Shown here: piece by piece, positions 1 through 5,334 of the stretch
Layout: the number at the start of each line of letters is the position of its first letter
Position numbering within the stretch: the stretch's first letter is position 1
From: Acidimicrobiales bacterium
GTDB taxonomy: Bacteria > Actinomycetota > Acidimicrobiia > Acidimicrobiales > VFJN01
Direction of reading: 5' to 3'
DNA length: 6,292 nucleotides
NCBI GenBank assembly: GCA_016936035.1
Contig: JAFGPU010000233.1
Span: 1-6,292 of the forward strand
Translations under genes and position numbers: made by a program
The notes under the pieces: generated by a model
Told to the model about the DNA's origin: nothing
The model's input: only the letters and a program-made list of their open reading frames with translations
Database searches by the model: none

Positions 1-294
1 AAGGCCGAGAAGCAGAAGCTGCTGGACGCCGCGATCGCCGAGTGGGAGGCCGAGCAGTCGGCGGCGGCGTCCGCGCCGGCCGACACCCCCGCCGCCGACG
101 CCGAGGCGCCGGCCGCCCCGGCCGAGCCCAAGCTGGCCGACGTCCACGTCGAGGGCGCCGGCGAGATCGACCAGGCGACCTACGACGAGCTGATCGCGGC
201 CGGCAAGTCCGAACGCATCGCCCGGGCCAAGGCCAAGGCCGCGTGGGTCAAGAAGCGCAAGCAGGAGCAGCTCGACCAGGAAGGTGATGCATGA
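1..294 (+). CDS. nuoI: C-terminal part of probable NADH-quinone oxidoreductase subunit I (5' end outside window)
   Basis: The window opens inside this frame; 97 residues remain before the TGA at 292-294. The part seen holds no Fe-S cysteine motif, so identity rests on position: nuoI normally directly precedes nuoJ, and the stop overlaps the nuoJ start by ATGA. NuoI is the hydrophilic subunit that carries two 4Fe-4S clusters and passes electrons toward the quinone site. What is visible is a tail, not the ferredoxin core: a charged helix-like stretch (window residues 1-20), an Ala/Pro/Asp linker (about 21-43), then a segment with EIDQATYDELIAAGKSER followed by a strongly basic helix (about 69-87, nine Lys/Arg) and an acidic end. 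Such a tail is longer than in the E. coli protein, which ends soon after its cluster domain. It could instead be a different hydrophilic subunit or a fused domain. Codon use matches the neighbouring nuo genes. Confidence 0.62.
   Translation, partial: KAEKQKLLDAAIAEWEAEQSAAASAPADTPAADAEAPAAPAEPKLADVHVEGAGEIDQATYDELIAAGKSERIARAKAKAAWVKKRKQEQLDQEGDA
278..284 (+). promoter_or_regulatory. Ribosome binding site of nuoJ
   Basis: AGGAAGG lies 6 nt upstream of the ATG at 291, inside the last codons of the upstream gene. With the ATGA stop/start overlap it points to translational coupling between the putative nuoI and nuoJ and fixes the nuoJ start. Confidence 0.75.
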
Positions 295-884
295 GCGCCC
301 AGGACGTGGTGTTCGTCCTCATCGCCATCGCCACGGGCGGGGCGGCGCTGACGACGGTGACGTCCAAGAACCTCGTCCACGCGGCGCTGTTCCTGGCGGT
401 CACGCTGACCGGCATCGGTGGCGTGTTCTTCGTGCTGGCCGCCGACTTCGTCGCGCTGGTCCAGCTGGTGGTCTACGTCGGCGCCATCGCCGTGCTGTTC
501 CTGTTCGGGCTGATGCTGACCCGCGCCCCGATCGGGCGCGAGGCGCTGGACTCGCAGAACCGCGCGATGGGCATCGGCATCTCGGTCGTGCTGTTCGGTG
601 TGCTCGTCACCTTGATCCTGCAGTCCGGCAGCGAGTTCGCCGCCGAGGCCAGCACCGTCGGGGGCGGCGGGGTGGCCGACATCGGCTTGGCGATCTTCTC
701 GGCCTGGGTGTTCCCGTTCGAGGTCGCCTCCATGCTGCTGCTCGGCGCGCTGATCGGCGCGATCGTGCTGTCGCGGCGCGAGACCGGCGAGTCCGGCGAG
801 GAGACGCCCATCACGGCGATCGACGTCGGCGACCCCGGCTTCGAGGACCAGCCCGAGCTGACGACGACGGGGAGGCAGCCATGA
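291..884 (+). CDS. nuoJ: NADH-quinone oxidoreductase subunit J
   Basis: NuoJ is a small integral membrane subunit of complex I. It sits with NuoA, NuoH and NuoK between the quinone site and the antiporter-like subunits and helps transmit conformational or electrostatic change during proton pumping. The 197-residue product is slightly longer than E. coli NuoJ (184). Five hydrophobic segments are visible, roughly residues 4-23, 28-48, 50-76, 88-108 and 127-161 (the last holds a short periplasmic-type part and one long helix). The family hallmark is the third helix, DFVALVQLVVYVGAIAVLFL, with the conserved Tyr at 62 and the Gly-Ala that form the helix distortion known in this subunit. The fifth segment has the usual FEVASMLLLGALIGAIVLSRR ending, here given from Phe to Arg in two parts: FEVASMLLLG and ALIGAIVLSRR. 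A hydrophilic acidic tail of about 35 residues follows. The ATG at 291 overlaps the upstream stop and has a good binding site. The stop is part of a second ATGA at 881-884. Confidence 0.96.
   Translation: MSAQDVVFVLIAIATGGAALTTVTSKNLVHAALFLAVTLTGIGGVFFVLAADFVALVQLVVYVGAIAVLFLFGLMLTRAPIGREALDSQNRAMGIGISVVLFGVLVTLILQSGSEFAAEASTVGGGGVADIGLAIFSAWVFPFEVASMLLLGALIGAIVLSRRETGESGEETPITAIDVGDPGFEDQPELTTTGRQP
869..875 (+). promoter_or_regulatory. Strong Shine-Dalgarno sequence before the ATG at 881
   Basis: GGGGAGG ends 5 nt before the ATG at 881, which overlaps the nuoJ stop. This is one of the best ribosome binding sites in the window, yet the ATG it serves opens a 34-codon frame rather than nuoK. 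The same heptamer recurs at 904-910, and its exact complement CCTCCCC lies between at 895-901. Confidence 0.6.
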
Positions 885-985
885 CACGACGGAGCCTCCC
901 CTGGGGGAGGATCGAGCGAGTCGGTCCTCCGCACACGCTGGCGTCGCCACGTGGCAGACGAGCGATGGCAGGGGGTAGGACATGA
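881..985 (+). CDS. Possible 34-residue small protein or leader peptide between nuoJ and nuoK
   Basis: This frame starts at the ATG of an ATGA overlapping the nuoJ stop and ends at the TGA of an ATGA overlapping the nuoK start, so it fills the gap with 4-nt overlaps on both sides. A strong GGGGAGG site precedes it. The peptide begins [15 protein letters not shown] and ends RRAMAGGRT; it has eight Arg, no hydrophobic membrane segment and no motif I recognise. Against a normal host gene, only 22 of its 34 codons end in G or C, compared with 101 of 103 in nuoK, and it uses CGA, AGA, AGG, ACA and GCA, which are rare in the neighbours. It may therefore be a translated spacer that carries ribosomes from nuoJ to nuoK, a leader peptide, or a chance frame across an inserted sequence. 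I do not claim a function for the peptide. Confidence 0.3.
   Translation: MTRRSLPWGRIERVGPPHTLASPRGRRAMAGGRT
895..930 (+). promoter_or_regulatory. Mutually exclusive RNA hairpins in the nuoJ-nuoK gap
   Basis: Two stems share the segment GGAGG at 906-910 and cannot form together. Stem A pairs CCTCCC (895-900) with GGGAGG (905-910) around a 4-nt loop. Stem B pairs GGAGGATCGA (906-915) with TCGGTCCTCC (921-930), ten pairs including one G-U, around the loop GCGAG. CCTCCCC at 895-901 can also pair fully with the GGGGAGG binding site at 869-875, or with the G-rich nuoK leader at 972-979 if one T is bulged. No T-run follows, so these are not classical terminators. The pairing is read directly; a regulatory role in translation of nuoK is inference. 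Confidence 0.45.
942..960. repeat. Palindrome GCCACGTGGC with outer arms
   Basis: GCCACGTGGC (946-955) is a perfect 10-bp palindrome. It is flanked by CGTC (942-945) and GACG (957-960), which are complementary with a single extra A at 956. It could be a protein binding site or part of a structured or mobile sequence in the nuoJ-nuoK gap. No function is assigned. Confidence 0.5.
971..980 (+). promoter_or_regulatory. Weak, G-rich ribosome binding region of nuoK
   Basis: GGGGGTAGGA precedes the nuoK ATG at 982. The G-run is 6 nt away; the AGGA part is too close to the ATG to be a good site. The in-frame TAG at 976-978 shows that nuoK cannot start further upstream. A weak own site and the ATGA overlap fit initiation partly by ribosomes arriving from upstream. 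Confidence 0.5.
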
Positions 986-1293
986 GCCCGCTGGGCCCAC
1001 TGATCCTCGCCGCGTTCCTGTTCTGCGTCGGCGTGTACGGCATCATCGCGCGTCGCAACGCCGTGCTGGTGCTGATGAGCGTCGAGCTGATGCTCAACGC
1101 CGTCAACATCAACCTGGTCGCGTTCAACAACATCACCCACCAGGGCGACCCGCTGGTCTCGGGCCAGGTCTTCGCCCTGTTCGTGATCGCGATCGCCGCC
1201 GCCGAGGTCGGCGTCGGGCTGGCCATCGTCCTCAACATGTTCCGCAACCGCGCCTCGATCGACGTCGACGACGTCGACCTGATGCGCTGGTGA
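982..1293 (+). CDS. nuoK: NADH-quinone oxidoreductase subunit K
   Basis: NuoK is a three-helix membrane subunit of complex I, related to MrpC of multisubunit Na+/H+ antiporters. It contributes to the proton path between NuoJ/NuoA and NuoN. The 103-residue length is typical of the family (about 100). Helices lie at about residues 4-23, 27-49 and 60-88. Both conserved membrane glutamates are present: Glu35 in [13 protein letters not shown] and Glu75 in [14 protein letters not shown], equivalent to E. coli Glu36 and Glu72, which are important for activity in that organism. A short acidic C-terminal end (DVDDVD) follows the last helix. The ATG at 982 is the only reasonable start because an in-frame TAG lies two codons upstream. 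Unlike the tight spacing elsewhere in the operon, it is separated from nuoJ by 97 nt of unusual sequence. nuoL begins 19 nt downstream. Confidence 0.96.
   Translation: MSPLGPLILAAFLFCVGVYGIIARRNAVLVLMSVELMLNAVNINLVAFNNITHQGDPLVSGQVFALFVIAIAAAEVGVGLAIVLNMFRNRASIDVDDVDLMRW
1261..1278 (+). repeat. Perfect 9-bp tandem repeat in the nuoK 3' end
   Basis: GACGTCGAC occurs twice in direct succession (1261-1269 and 1270-1278), encoding DVDDVD near the NuoK C-terminus. It is probably a small duplication in a tolerant tail; the reading frame is kept. Confidence 0.8.
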
Positions 1294-1296
1294 CGT

Positions 1297-1303
1297 AGGG
1301 GAG
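1297..1303 (+). promoter_or_regulatory. Ribosome binding site supporting the GTG start of nuoL
   Basis: AGGGGAG lies 9 nt upstream of the GTG at 1313. No ATG, GTG or TTG exists in frame between the nuoK stop and 1313, and the next in-frame ATG would remove part of the first helix, so the GTG start is chosen. Confidence 0.75.
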
Positions 1304-1312
1304 CGAACACCC

Positions 1313-3622
1313 GTGGAGCAACTCCTCGACTACGCCTGGCTCGTCGTCGCGCTGCCGTTCGCCGCGGCGGTGCTGATCGGCGCGTTCGGCAAGCTGATGC
1401 CCCTGAAGGGCTCGGAGATCGGCATCGCCGCCGTCTTCGTGGCCTGGCTGATCTCGCTCGGGATCGGCGGGTACACCTTCGTCAACGGCCCGATCGAGGC
1501 GGTCGAGTCGTCGCTGACCTGGGCCCCGATGGGCAGCGGCTTCGAGATCCAGCTGGGCCAGTACGTCGACGGCCTGACCGCGATGATGCTGGTGCTGGTG
1601 ACCACGGTGTCGCTGGGCGTGCAGCTGTACTCCCGCGAGTACATGCACGGCGAGGAGCGCTTCACCTACTTCTTCGCGATGCTCAGCCTGTTCACGTTCT
1701 CGATGCTCGTGCTGGTCGTGGCGAACAACACGCTGCAGGCCGTCGTCGGCTGGGAGCTGGTCGGGCTCTGCTCGTTCCTGCTGATCGGCTTCTACTGGCA
1801 CGAGAAGCCCAACCAGGACGCGGCCAACAAGGCGTTCCTGACCACCAAGTTCGCCGACATCGGGCTGATCGTCGGCGTGATCGTGCTGTCGGCCGGGGTC
1901 GCGCAGACGGGGAGCTCCACGCCCTTCGACATCGAGACCACCATCGACGCCGCCATGGGTGGCGAGCTGTCGACGGCCACGATCGTGCTGGGCTGCCTCA
2001 TGATCTTCCTCGGGGCGGTCGGCAAGTCCGGCCAGATGCCCCTGCACGTGTGGCTGCCCGACGCCATGGCCGGACCGACGCCGGTGTCCGCGCTGATCCA
2101 CGCCGCCACGATGGTGACCGCCGGGGTGTTCCTGGTCGCGCGGCTGTACCCGGTGTTCGCCCAGTCGCTGGTCGTGATGAACACCGTCGCGATCGTGGGC
2201 GTGATCACCCTGTTCTTCGCCGGGTTCGTCGCGCTGGTGCAGGACGACATCAAGAAGGTCCTGGCCTACTCGACCGTCTCGCAGCTGGGCTACATGATGG
2301 CCGCGCTGGGCGTCGGCGGGTACACCGCCGGGATCTTCCACCTGTTCACCCACGGGTTCTTCAAGGCGCTGCTGTTCCTCGGGTCCGGGTCGCTGATCCA
2401 CGCCGTGCACAGCAACAACATGTCCGACATGGGCGGCATGCGGAAGTACATGCCCTGGACCTTCGCGACCTTCATCATCGGGTCGCTGGCCCTGGCCGGC
2501 TTCCCGCTGACCGCCGGGTTCTTCTCGAAGGACGAGGTGCTGGTCGCCGCCCAGATCTGGGGCGACGCCGGGTTCACCATGGGCACCGTGGTGTTCTGGC
2601 TGGGCCTGGCCGGCGCCGCCGTCACGACCTTCTACATGGCCCGCGCCTGCTTCCTGATCTTCTTCGGCGAGCACCGTGGGGTCCATCACGCGGCGGTGCC
2701 CACCCACGACGAGCACGCCGACGAGCACACCGTCGTCGAGCACGCGGTCGAGGCCGAGGAGGCCGAGGCCGCCGCCCACGACCATGCTGGGGCGGTCTCC
2801 TCGACCGACGGCCACGACGTCCACCACGGCAGCCCGCACGAGTCGGGCTGGCAGATCCTGGTGCCCCTGGTGATGCTGGCGGTGCTGTCGTTCCCCGTCG
2901 GGTTCGCCGGCGGGTTCCTGTGGGACGAGGTCGGCGGCTCCACCGAGCGCAACTTCGAGACCTGGACCGCGACCCACGACATCGAGGAGACCACCTACCC
3001 CTTCGCGGCCGCCGCGGAGGCGGGCGCCGAGGGCGGCGAGGCCGAGGAGGGCCACGCCCTGGCCGGTGCCGACGGCGAGGTCCTGGCCGCCGGTGCGCTG
3101 GCGGCCGAGGGCGGCGAGGAGCACGGCGAGAGCCTGCACGTGCTCCACGGCGCGCCCGAGTTCCACCTCGACGTGTTCGTGTACGCGCTGATCGCGTTCC
3201 TCGTGGCGGTCGGCGGGGCGTGGGTGATCTACGGACGCGGCATGCCCGCCCGCGACCCCACGTTCCGTCTCGGCCCGGTCACGACGCTGCTCGTCAACAA
3301 GTACTACTTCGACGACCTGGGCTACCGCTTCGTGGTGGTCCCCGTCCGCGACAAGCTGTCGCCGGCGGCCTCGTGGACGTCGAACGTCGTCATCGACGGC
3401 ATCGTCAAGCGCGTCGGCGGTGCGGCCAAGCGGCTGGGCGCGGTGACGTACACGACCCTGGACCAGAAGGTGATCGACGGCGGCATCAACGGTGCCGCGT
3501 TCTCTGCCGCCTGGTGGTCCGACAAGCTGCGCCGCATCCAGTCCGGCGACGTCCAGCGCTACGCCGGTGCCCTGCTCGCCGGGACGATCGTGCTCGTGCT
3601 CGTGTTCTCGGCTGCCCGTTGA
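1313..3622 (+). CDS. nuoL: NADH-quinone oxidoreductase subunit L (enlarged by charged loops)
   Basis: NuoL is the most distal antiporter-like subunit of complex I; it translocates protons and carries the long lateral helix that runs along the membrane arm. The 769-residue product is much longer than E. coli NuoL (613). The core is intact: Glu148 in VVGWELVGLCSFL (TM5), Lys238 in AVGKSGQMPLHVWLPDAM (TM7), His263 in SALIHAATM (TM8), His343, His347 and Lys351 in HLFTHGFFKALLF, and Lys406 in FFSKDEVL (TM12), matching the E. coli Glu144, Lys229, His254, His334/His338/Lys342 and Lys399 series. The extra length lies mainly in a His-rich loop (residues about 453-512) and an acidic Ala/Gly loop (about 565-607), placed between TM13/14 and TM14/15 by comparison with E. 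coli. After TM15 come the lateral-helix region (about residues 660-740) and a final helix ending VLVLVFSAAR. The start is GTG. An 86-nt gap separates it from nuoM. Confidence 0.97.
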   Translation: MEQLLDYAWLVVALPFAAAVLIGAFGKLMPLKGSEIGIAAVFVAWLISLGIGGYTFVNGPIEAVESSLTWAPMGSGFEIQLGQYVDGLTAMMLVLVTTVSLGVQLYSREYMHGEERFTYFFAMLSLFTFSMLVLVVANNTLQAVVGWELVGLCSFLLIGFYWHEKPNQDAANKAFLTTKFADIGLIVGVIVLSAGVAQTGSSTPFDIETTIDAAMGGELSTATIVLGCLMIFLGAVGKSGQMPLHVWLPDAMAGPTPVSALIHAATMVTAGVFLVARLYPVFAQSLVVMNTVAIVGVITLFFAGFVALVQDDIKKVLAYSTVSQLGYMMAALGVGGYTAGIFHLFTHGFFKALLFLGSGSLIHAVHSNNMSDMGGMRKYMPWTFATFIIGSLALAGFPLTAGFFSKDEVLVAAQIWGDAGFTMGTVVFWLGLAGAAVTTFYMARACFLIFFGEHRGVHHAAVPTHDEHADEHTVVEHAVEAEEAEAAAHDHAGAVSSTDGHDVHHGSPHESGWQILVPLVMLAVLSFPVGFAGGFLWDEVGGSTERNFETWTATHDIEETTYPFAAAAEAGAEGGEAEEGHALAGADGEVLAAGALAAEGGEEHGESLHVLHGAPEFHLDVFVYALIAFLVAVGGAWVIYGRGMPARDPTFRLGPVTTLLVNKYYFDDLGYRFVVVPVRDKLSPAASWTSNVVIDGIVKRVGGAAKRLGAVTYTTLDQKVIDGGINGAAFSAAWWSDKLRRIQSGDVQRYAGALLAGTIVLVLVFSAAR
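2669..2848 (+). other. His/Glu/Asp-rich insertion in NuoL (TM13-TM14 loop)
   Basis: Residues 453-512 of NuoL hold 13 His and 14 Asp/Glu in 60 positions, with clusters such as HDEHADEH and HDVHHGSPHES. Many NuoL proteins have a few His residues in this loop, so the position is usual but the size and density are not. By the E. coli topology the loop should face the cytoplasm. Binding of divalent metal is chemically plausible but unproven. Confidence 0.7.
2996..3133 (+). other. Acidic Ala/Gly-rich insertion in NuoL (TM14-TM15 loop)
   Basis: Residues about 562-607 of NuoL are almost entirely Ala, Gly and Glu with no Lys or Arg, for example EAGAEGGEAEEG and AAEGGEEHGES. It is low-complexity, probably disordered, and by E. 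coli topology would lie on the outer face of the membrane. The frame is open throughout and the following helix is normal. Confidence 0.65.
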
Positions 3623-3672
3623 CCCCCGTCCACCCGACCACCCAACGCCACTGACCGACTGCCGGTCTCGGC

Positions 3673-3689
3673 CGCACCCACCCGGTGCG
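3673..3689 (+). promoter_or_regulatory. Stem-loop in the nuoL-nuoM gap
   Basis: CGCACC (3673-3678) and GGTGCG (3684-3689) form a perfect 6-bp GC-rich stem around a 5-nt loop, ending 6 nt before the nuoM binding site. A weaker stem, GACCG/CGGTC (3653-3657 and 3663-3667), lies just upstream. No T-run follows, so termination is unlikely. The rest of the 86-nt gap (3623-3708) is C-rich with no gene. A role in mRNA processing or stability is possible but unsupported beyond the fold. Confidence 0.35.
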
Positions 3690-3695
3690 ACCTGC

Positions 3696-3701
3696 AAGGA
3701 G
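3696..3701 (+). promoter_or_regulatory. Ribosome binding site that decides the nuoM start
   Basis: AAGGAG stands 7 nt before the ATG at 3709. A GTG at 3685 is in frame and would add eight residues, but it has no binding site and would place this strong one inside the coding region, so 3709 is preferred. Confidence 0.85.
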
Positions 3702-3708
3702 CGTCACA

Positions 3709-5253
3709 ATGCTGAACGACCAGGGATGGCTGCTGACCGTGGCCCTGTTCCTGCCGCTGGCTGGCGCCGGCCTGATGGCGGTGATGCCGTCGCGGGCCGA
3801 CGTGCTGATCAGGCGCACGGCCGTGGTCCTGACGGGCCTGGCCTTCGCCGTCGTGGTGGTGATCACGGCTGGGTTCGACTTCGGTGACGCCGGGGCCCTG
3901 CAGTACGAGACCACCGTCGGGTGGATCGACGCGATCGGGGCGCGGTACCACCTCGGGATCGACGGCATCTCGCTGCCGCTGTTCTTCCTGACGTACCTGC
4001 TGACGTTCCTCTGCGCGATCTACACCACCAAGCACCTGCCCGAGCCCGGCAAGCCCAAGGGCTTCCTGGCGCTGATGATGCTGCTGCAGACCGGGATGGC
4101 CGGCACCTTCGTCGCCTTCGACCTGGTGCTGTTCTTCGTGTTCTGGGAGCTGGTCCTGGTTCCGATGTACTTCATGATCGGCATCTGGGGCGGGCCGCGC
4201 CGCGAGTACGCCAGCGTGAAGTTCTTCCTCTACACGCTGTTCGGCTCGGTGTTCATGCTGGTGGCGTTCCTGTCGATCTACTTCGCCGCCCGCGAGACCG
4301 TCACCAACCCGTGGGACATCGTCGAGCTCACCCAGGCCGCCGGCTTCGGCTCGTCGACCTTCCAGACCTGGGCGTTCCTGGGGATCTTCCTCGGGTTCGC
4401 CATCAAGGTCCCGATGTGGCCGTTCCACACCTGGCTGCCCGACGCCCACACCGAGGCCCCCACCGTCGGCTCCGTGCTGCTGGCGGGCGTGCTGCTGAAG
4501 ATGGGCACCTACGGGTTCATCCGGATCGCCCTGCCGATCCTGCCGGACGGCGCCATGCGCTTCGCCCCGCTGATCGGGGTGCTGGCCGTGATCGGGATCA
4601 TCTACGGATCGCTGTGCTGCATCGCCCAGAGCGACGTCAAGCGGCTCATCGCGTTCTCGTCCGTGGGCCACATGGGCTTCGTGATGCTGGGCATCGCGTC
4701 CATGACCGAGACCGGCATCCAGGCCGCGCTGTACGGCAACATCGCCCACGGCGTGGTCACCGGCATGCTGTTCTTCCTCGCCGGGTCCCTCCACGAGCGC
4801 TACCACACCCGCGACATCGCCACCATCGGCGGCGGGATGCTCGTCAAGATGCCGCGCTACGGGGCGCTGCTGGTCTACGTCTCGATGGCGTCGCTGGGCC
4901 TGCCCGGCCTGGCCGGATTCTGGGGCGAGTTCACCGCGCTGTGGGCGGCCCGGTCGCCGGCCGAGGCGCTGGTGGCGGACGGGTACTCCGGGCTCTACCT
5001 GGCCCTGGTCATCGGTGGCGCGGTCGGCACCGTCCTGACCGCCGGCTACTTCCTGTGGCTGCTCCAGCGTGTCGGCCTCGGACGGCCAACCGGCAAGTGG
5101 GTCGAGGCCAAGCTGGCCGACGTCATGACCATCGAGTGGGTGTCCTGGACGCCGCTGCTGCTGCTGATCCTGGCGATGGGCGTGGCCCCCGTGATCATCT
5201 TCGGGGTCCAGGACGCCGCCGTCGCCGACCTCGTCCGCTCCTTCACCCCGTGA
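3709..5253 (+). CDS. nuoM: NADH-quinone oxidoreductase subunit M
   Basis: NuoM is the middle antiporter-like proton channel of the complex I membrane arm, lying between NuoL and NuoN. The product from the ATG at 3709 has 514 residues, close to E. coli NuoM (509), with 14 hydrophobic helices expected and no insertions. Key residues are all present: Glu147 in FFVFWELVLVPMYF (TM5), Lys233 in AIKVPMWPFHTWLPDAH (TM7), Lys264 in VLLKMGTYGF (TM8), His321 in SDVKRLIAFSSVGHMGF, His347 in NIAHGVVTGMLFF, and Glu407 in LAGFWGEFTALW (TM12). These correspond to the E. coli Glu144, Lys234, Lys265, His322, His348 and Glu407 series. TM12 carries Glu where NuoL carries Lys, as is normal for NuoM. The gene starts 86 nt after nuoL with its own good binding site, so it can initiate independently. 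Its stop lies in GTGA at 5250-5253. Confidence 0.97.
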   Translation: MLNDQGWLLTVALFLPLAGAGLMAVMPSRADVLIRRTAVVLTGLAFAVVVVITAGFDFGDAGALQYETTVGWIDAIGARYHLGIDGISLPLFFLTYLLTFLCAIYTTKHLPEPGKPKGFLALMMLLQTGMAGTFVAFDLVLFFVFWELVLVPMYFMIGIWGGPRREYASVKFFLYTLFGSVFMLVAFLSIYFAARETVTNPWDIVELTQAAGFGSSTFQTWAFLGIFLGFAIKVPMWPFHTWLPDAHTEAPTVGSVLLAGVLLKMGTYGFIRIALPILPDGAMRFAPLIGVLAVIGIIYGSLCCIAQSDVKRLIAFSSVGHMGFVMLGIASMTETGIQAALYGNIAHGVVTGMLFFLAGSLHERYHTRDIATIGGGMLVKMPRYGALLVYVSMASLGLPGLAGFWGEFTALWAARSPAEALVADGYSGLYLALVIGGAVGTVLTAGYFLWLLQRVGLGRPTGKWVEAKLADVMTIEWVSWTPLLLLILAMGVAPVIIFGVQDAAVADLVRSFTP

Positions 5254-5330
5254 CCGCACCCGGCCGGGCGCCCCGCCGCGTCCGGCCGGTGACCACCGAC
5301 TCGACCACCCCGACGACCCCCGAGGCGTGA
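5250..5330 (+). other. Short open frame filling the nuoM-nuoN gap (probably not a gene)
   Basis: A GTG overlapping the nuoM stop opens a 26-codon frame, rich in Arg, Pro and Thr and ending TTDSTTPTTPEA, that stops 4 nt before the nuoN ATG. It lacks a Shine-Dalgarno sequence, and the frame was already open as a shadow across nuoM, so openness says little. It could allow ribosomes to run on from nuoM to nuoN, but a coding role is doubtful. Confidence 0.15.
5260..5289 (+). promoter_or_regulatory. Strong GC stem-loop between nuoM and nuoN
   Basis: CCGGCCGGGCG (5260-5270) pairs with CGTCCGGCCGG (5279-5289), eleven pairs with one G-U, around an 8-nt loop. The arms carry two copies of CCGGCCGG, and the first is extended to the palindrome CCCGGCCGGG (5259-5268). 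The stem begins 6 nt after the nuoM stop. No T-run follows, so it is not a standard intrinsic terminator; it may mark an mRNA processing or stability boundary or lower downstream expression. The structure is read from sequence, the role is inferred. Confidence 0.45.
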
Positions 5331-5334
5331 CCCG

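Noticed and set aside
895..930. Intrinsic transcription terminator between nuoJ and nuoK
   Set aside because: The stems are strong but no T-run follows either of them, and a terminator here would cut off nuoK to nuoN.
284..985. Plus-strand frame overlapping nuoJ and ending at the nuoK start
   Set aside because: Within nuoJ it is an Arg-rich shadow. Only its last part, 881-985, has its own binding site and start, and that is reported separately.
2669..3133. A separate gene or fused domain inserted in nuoL
   Set aside because: Both stretches are low-complexity charged loops in frame with intact flanking helices; no independent start, domain or codon-use change is evident.
2050..3654. Arg-rich open frame of over 500 codons on the plus strand inside nuoL
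   Set aside because: It is the shifted-frame shadow of nuoL, with an Arg/Gly/Ala-dominated translation and no plausible start context.
1232..3697. Very long open frame on the minus strand opposite nuoL
   Set aside because: Its translation is low-complexity, rich in His, Arg, Gln, Asp and Gly, with no recognisable fold, and it mirrors the well-supported nuoL codons. Long antisense frames are expected in DNA with almost all G/C third positions.
3685..3711. GTG at 3685 as the nuoM start
   Set aside because: It would add eight residues with no binding site upstream, while AAGGAG sits 7 nt before the ATG at 3709.
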